Shown here: positions 14,571 to 15,158 of the stretch, in pieces
Numbering within the stretch: the stretch's first letter is position 1
Layout of the letters: every line of letters begins with the position of its first letter
Assembly (NCBI RefSeq): GCF_002413825.1
Contig: NZ_DHXT01000005.1
Span: 12,223-27,380 of the forward strand
DNA: 15,158 bases
From: Rhodoferax sp. UBA5149
GTDB lineage: Bacteria; Pseudomonadota; Gammaproteobacteria; Burkholderiales; Burkholderiaceae_C
Direction of reading: 5' to 3'
Program-made: the position numbers and the translations under genes
The notes under the pieces: generated by a model
Told to the model about the DNA's origin: nothing
The model's input: only the letters and a program-made list of their open reading frames with translations
Database searches by the model: none

Positions 14571-14590
14571 ATTCAAGAAGTTTCAAGAAG
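14571..14590 (+). repeat. Tandem 10-bp direct repeat
   Basis: ATTCAAGAAG (14571-14580) is followed directly by TTTCAAGAAG (14581-14590), 9 of 10 bases identical. It lies about 45 bp upstream of the 84-residue gene, where an activator site or part of a promoter would be expected. It may also be chance. Confidence 0.35.
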
Positions 14591-14633
14591 TGAGAAAAAA
14601 CAGTTTTTGACCCGTCAACAGCAAGGAGAAATC

Positions 14634-14888
14634 ATGCGATTGGATATCTACCGCAGAGCCGAACGTGGAGGTCTGTTTTCCTACCTGGCCGTTCCTGAGG
14701 GAAAGCGTATTCCCGAAGAAGCGACCAATACGGATTGGGAAACAGAGGCGCGAGGCATCGTCTTCAATGACGATGAAAACGAACTGCCGCACTTTTCAAT
14801 CGAGAACCCGGTACAGCAGATTAATGCCAAAGGCTACGCCATCACCAGCAGCAAGATCACCGGCGACGCGTATCGCAGTGTTCGCTGA
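14634..14888 (+). CDS. Small acidic protein of unknown function (84 aa)
   Basis: A soluble protein of 84 residues with no signal peptide, membrane segment or metal-binding motif. It starts MRLDIYRRAERGGLFSYLAV and holds an acidic middle (FNDDENELPHFSIENP). A clear ribosome site AAGGAG (14623-14628) lies 5 nt before ATG 14634, and the codon use is normal, so the gene is probably real. From memory it recalls small Burkholderiales proteins of the DUF6139 type, but I cannot verify that. It is divergent from the DNR-like regulator and shares its upstream region, which also carries the tandem hairpins and the short palindrome TTGAC-CC-GTCAA (14607-14618) just before the ribosome site. Confidence 0.72.
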   Translation: MRLDIYRRAERGGLFSYLAVPEGKRIPEEATNTDWETEARGIVFNDDENELPHFSIENPVQQINAKGYAITSSKITGDAYRSVR

Positions 14889-15158
14889 TGCTGAAGGCGC
14901 TCCCCTGCATCGGCTATGACAGCGGCTATGAGCCAAGCGGCGGCAGAGTGCAGGTTGGTTTTTGGTAACAAATTGTCGCTATCAATTTAATAGTGTTAGG
15001 CGCTTATCTGGCGAGGGCTGGAGGCCGAATTGCCTCATATCGTTGGTGTTTCTCTGATCCCGCCAGCCGCCTTTTCTGTGATGGGCGCGTGGCTCAAATC
15101 CTTCCCGGACCGTTGTAGACGAGGGCTTGCGGAGTGACGAAGCGGTTGGTCGAAGCAG
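14889..15158. other. Stretch without a recognisable gene
   Basis: After the 84-residue gene, no frame with a start codon, ribosome site and protein-like composition is seen up to the window edge. It contains repeat copy C (14961-15036). A minus-strand frame is open from the right edge to a stop near 14986, but it runs through the repeat element and its translation is not recognisable, so I do not call it. Confidence 0.5.
14961..15036 (-). repeat. Intergenic inverted-repeat element, copy C
   Basis: The core CTAT (14979-14982) and ATAG (14990-14993) corresponds to the GCTAT/ATAGC arms of copies A and B; it is followed by TAGGCGCTTATC and then GGGCTGGAGGCCGAATTGCC, the outer parts of the same element in reverse orientation. 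It is the most complete outer region of the three and the most diverged core. Confidence 0.6.

Noticed and set aside
15080..15120. A tRNA-like T-arm (GCTCAAATCCTTCC)
   Set aside because: The bases on the 5' side do not pair with the 3' half of the stem, and no acceptor, D or anticodon arms can be built around it.
1..15158. CRISPR array, insertion sequence or prophage
   Set aside because: No regularly spaced direct repeats, transposase, integrase or terminal inverted repeats were seen; the only dispersed repeats are the three short GCTAT/ATAGC elements.

Overview
The window looks like chromosomal DNA of a betaproteobacterium of the order Burkholderiales, most likely Comamonadaceae (Rhodoferax/Polaromonas-like). 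This is inferred from the high GC content, the protein relatives I recognise, and three copies of a short intergenic inverted-repeat family built on GCTAT...ATAGC, which I associate with that family. No rRNA, tRNA, CRISPR array, transposase or phage gene is visible.

Layout. (1) 1-412: the end of an unrecognised gene, repeat copy A, a 47-bp decayed fragment of purT with a 170-bp internal deletion, and an apparent orphan C-terminus. (2) 413-3227: a TetR-type regulator followed by an SDR oxidoreductase and a DHA2-type MFS exporter. Near-identical 16-bp palindromes lie in front of tetR and of the SDR-MFS pair, so this is a self-contained, probably ligand-induced efflux/detoxification unit. (3) 3260-3973 (-): a YebC/YeeN-family protein. 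(4) 4184-5812: an outer-membrane lipoprotein with about twelve beta-propeller-like repeats, preceded by a triple GTCACC/GGTGAC motif. (5) 5859-7097 (-): intact purT. (6) 7186-8947: an ATPase and permease of the NodI/NodJ type, followed by repeat copy B. (7) 9036-11373 (-): serC then serA, giving two of the three serine-biosynthesis steps; both proteins belong to less usual types, and a terminator-like hairpin lies between them. (8) 11657-14888: an octaheme hydroxylamine-oxidoreductase-like cytochrome c, a small periplasmic TPR protein, a convergent Crp/Fnr regulator that resembles the NO-sensing DNR group, and an 84-residue protein of unknown function. (9) 14889-15158: repeat copy C and no recognisable gene.

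The most interesting part is region 8. The octaheme protein has eight CxxCH motifs and the MGPDH motif characteristic of HAO, but none of the usual electron-transfer partners is beside it. Its upstream region carries a perfect inverted repeat of FNR/DNR-box geometry (TTAAT-N4-ATTAA), and the neighbouring regulator has an E-x-x-S-R recognition helix able to read such a box. The simplest reading is an NO- or nitrite-responsive module for hydroxylamine, nitrite or NO turnover in the periplasm. The direction of the reaction and the role of the TPR partner cannot be decided from the sequence alone.
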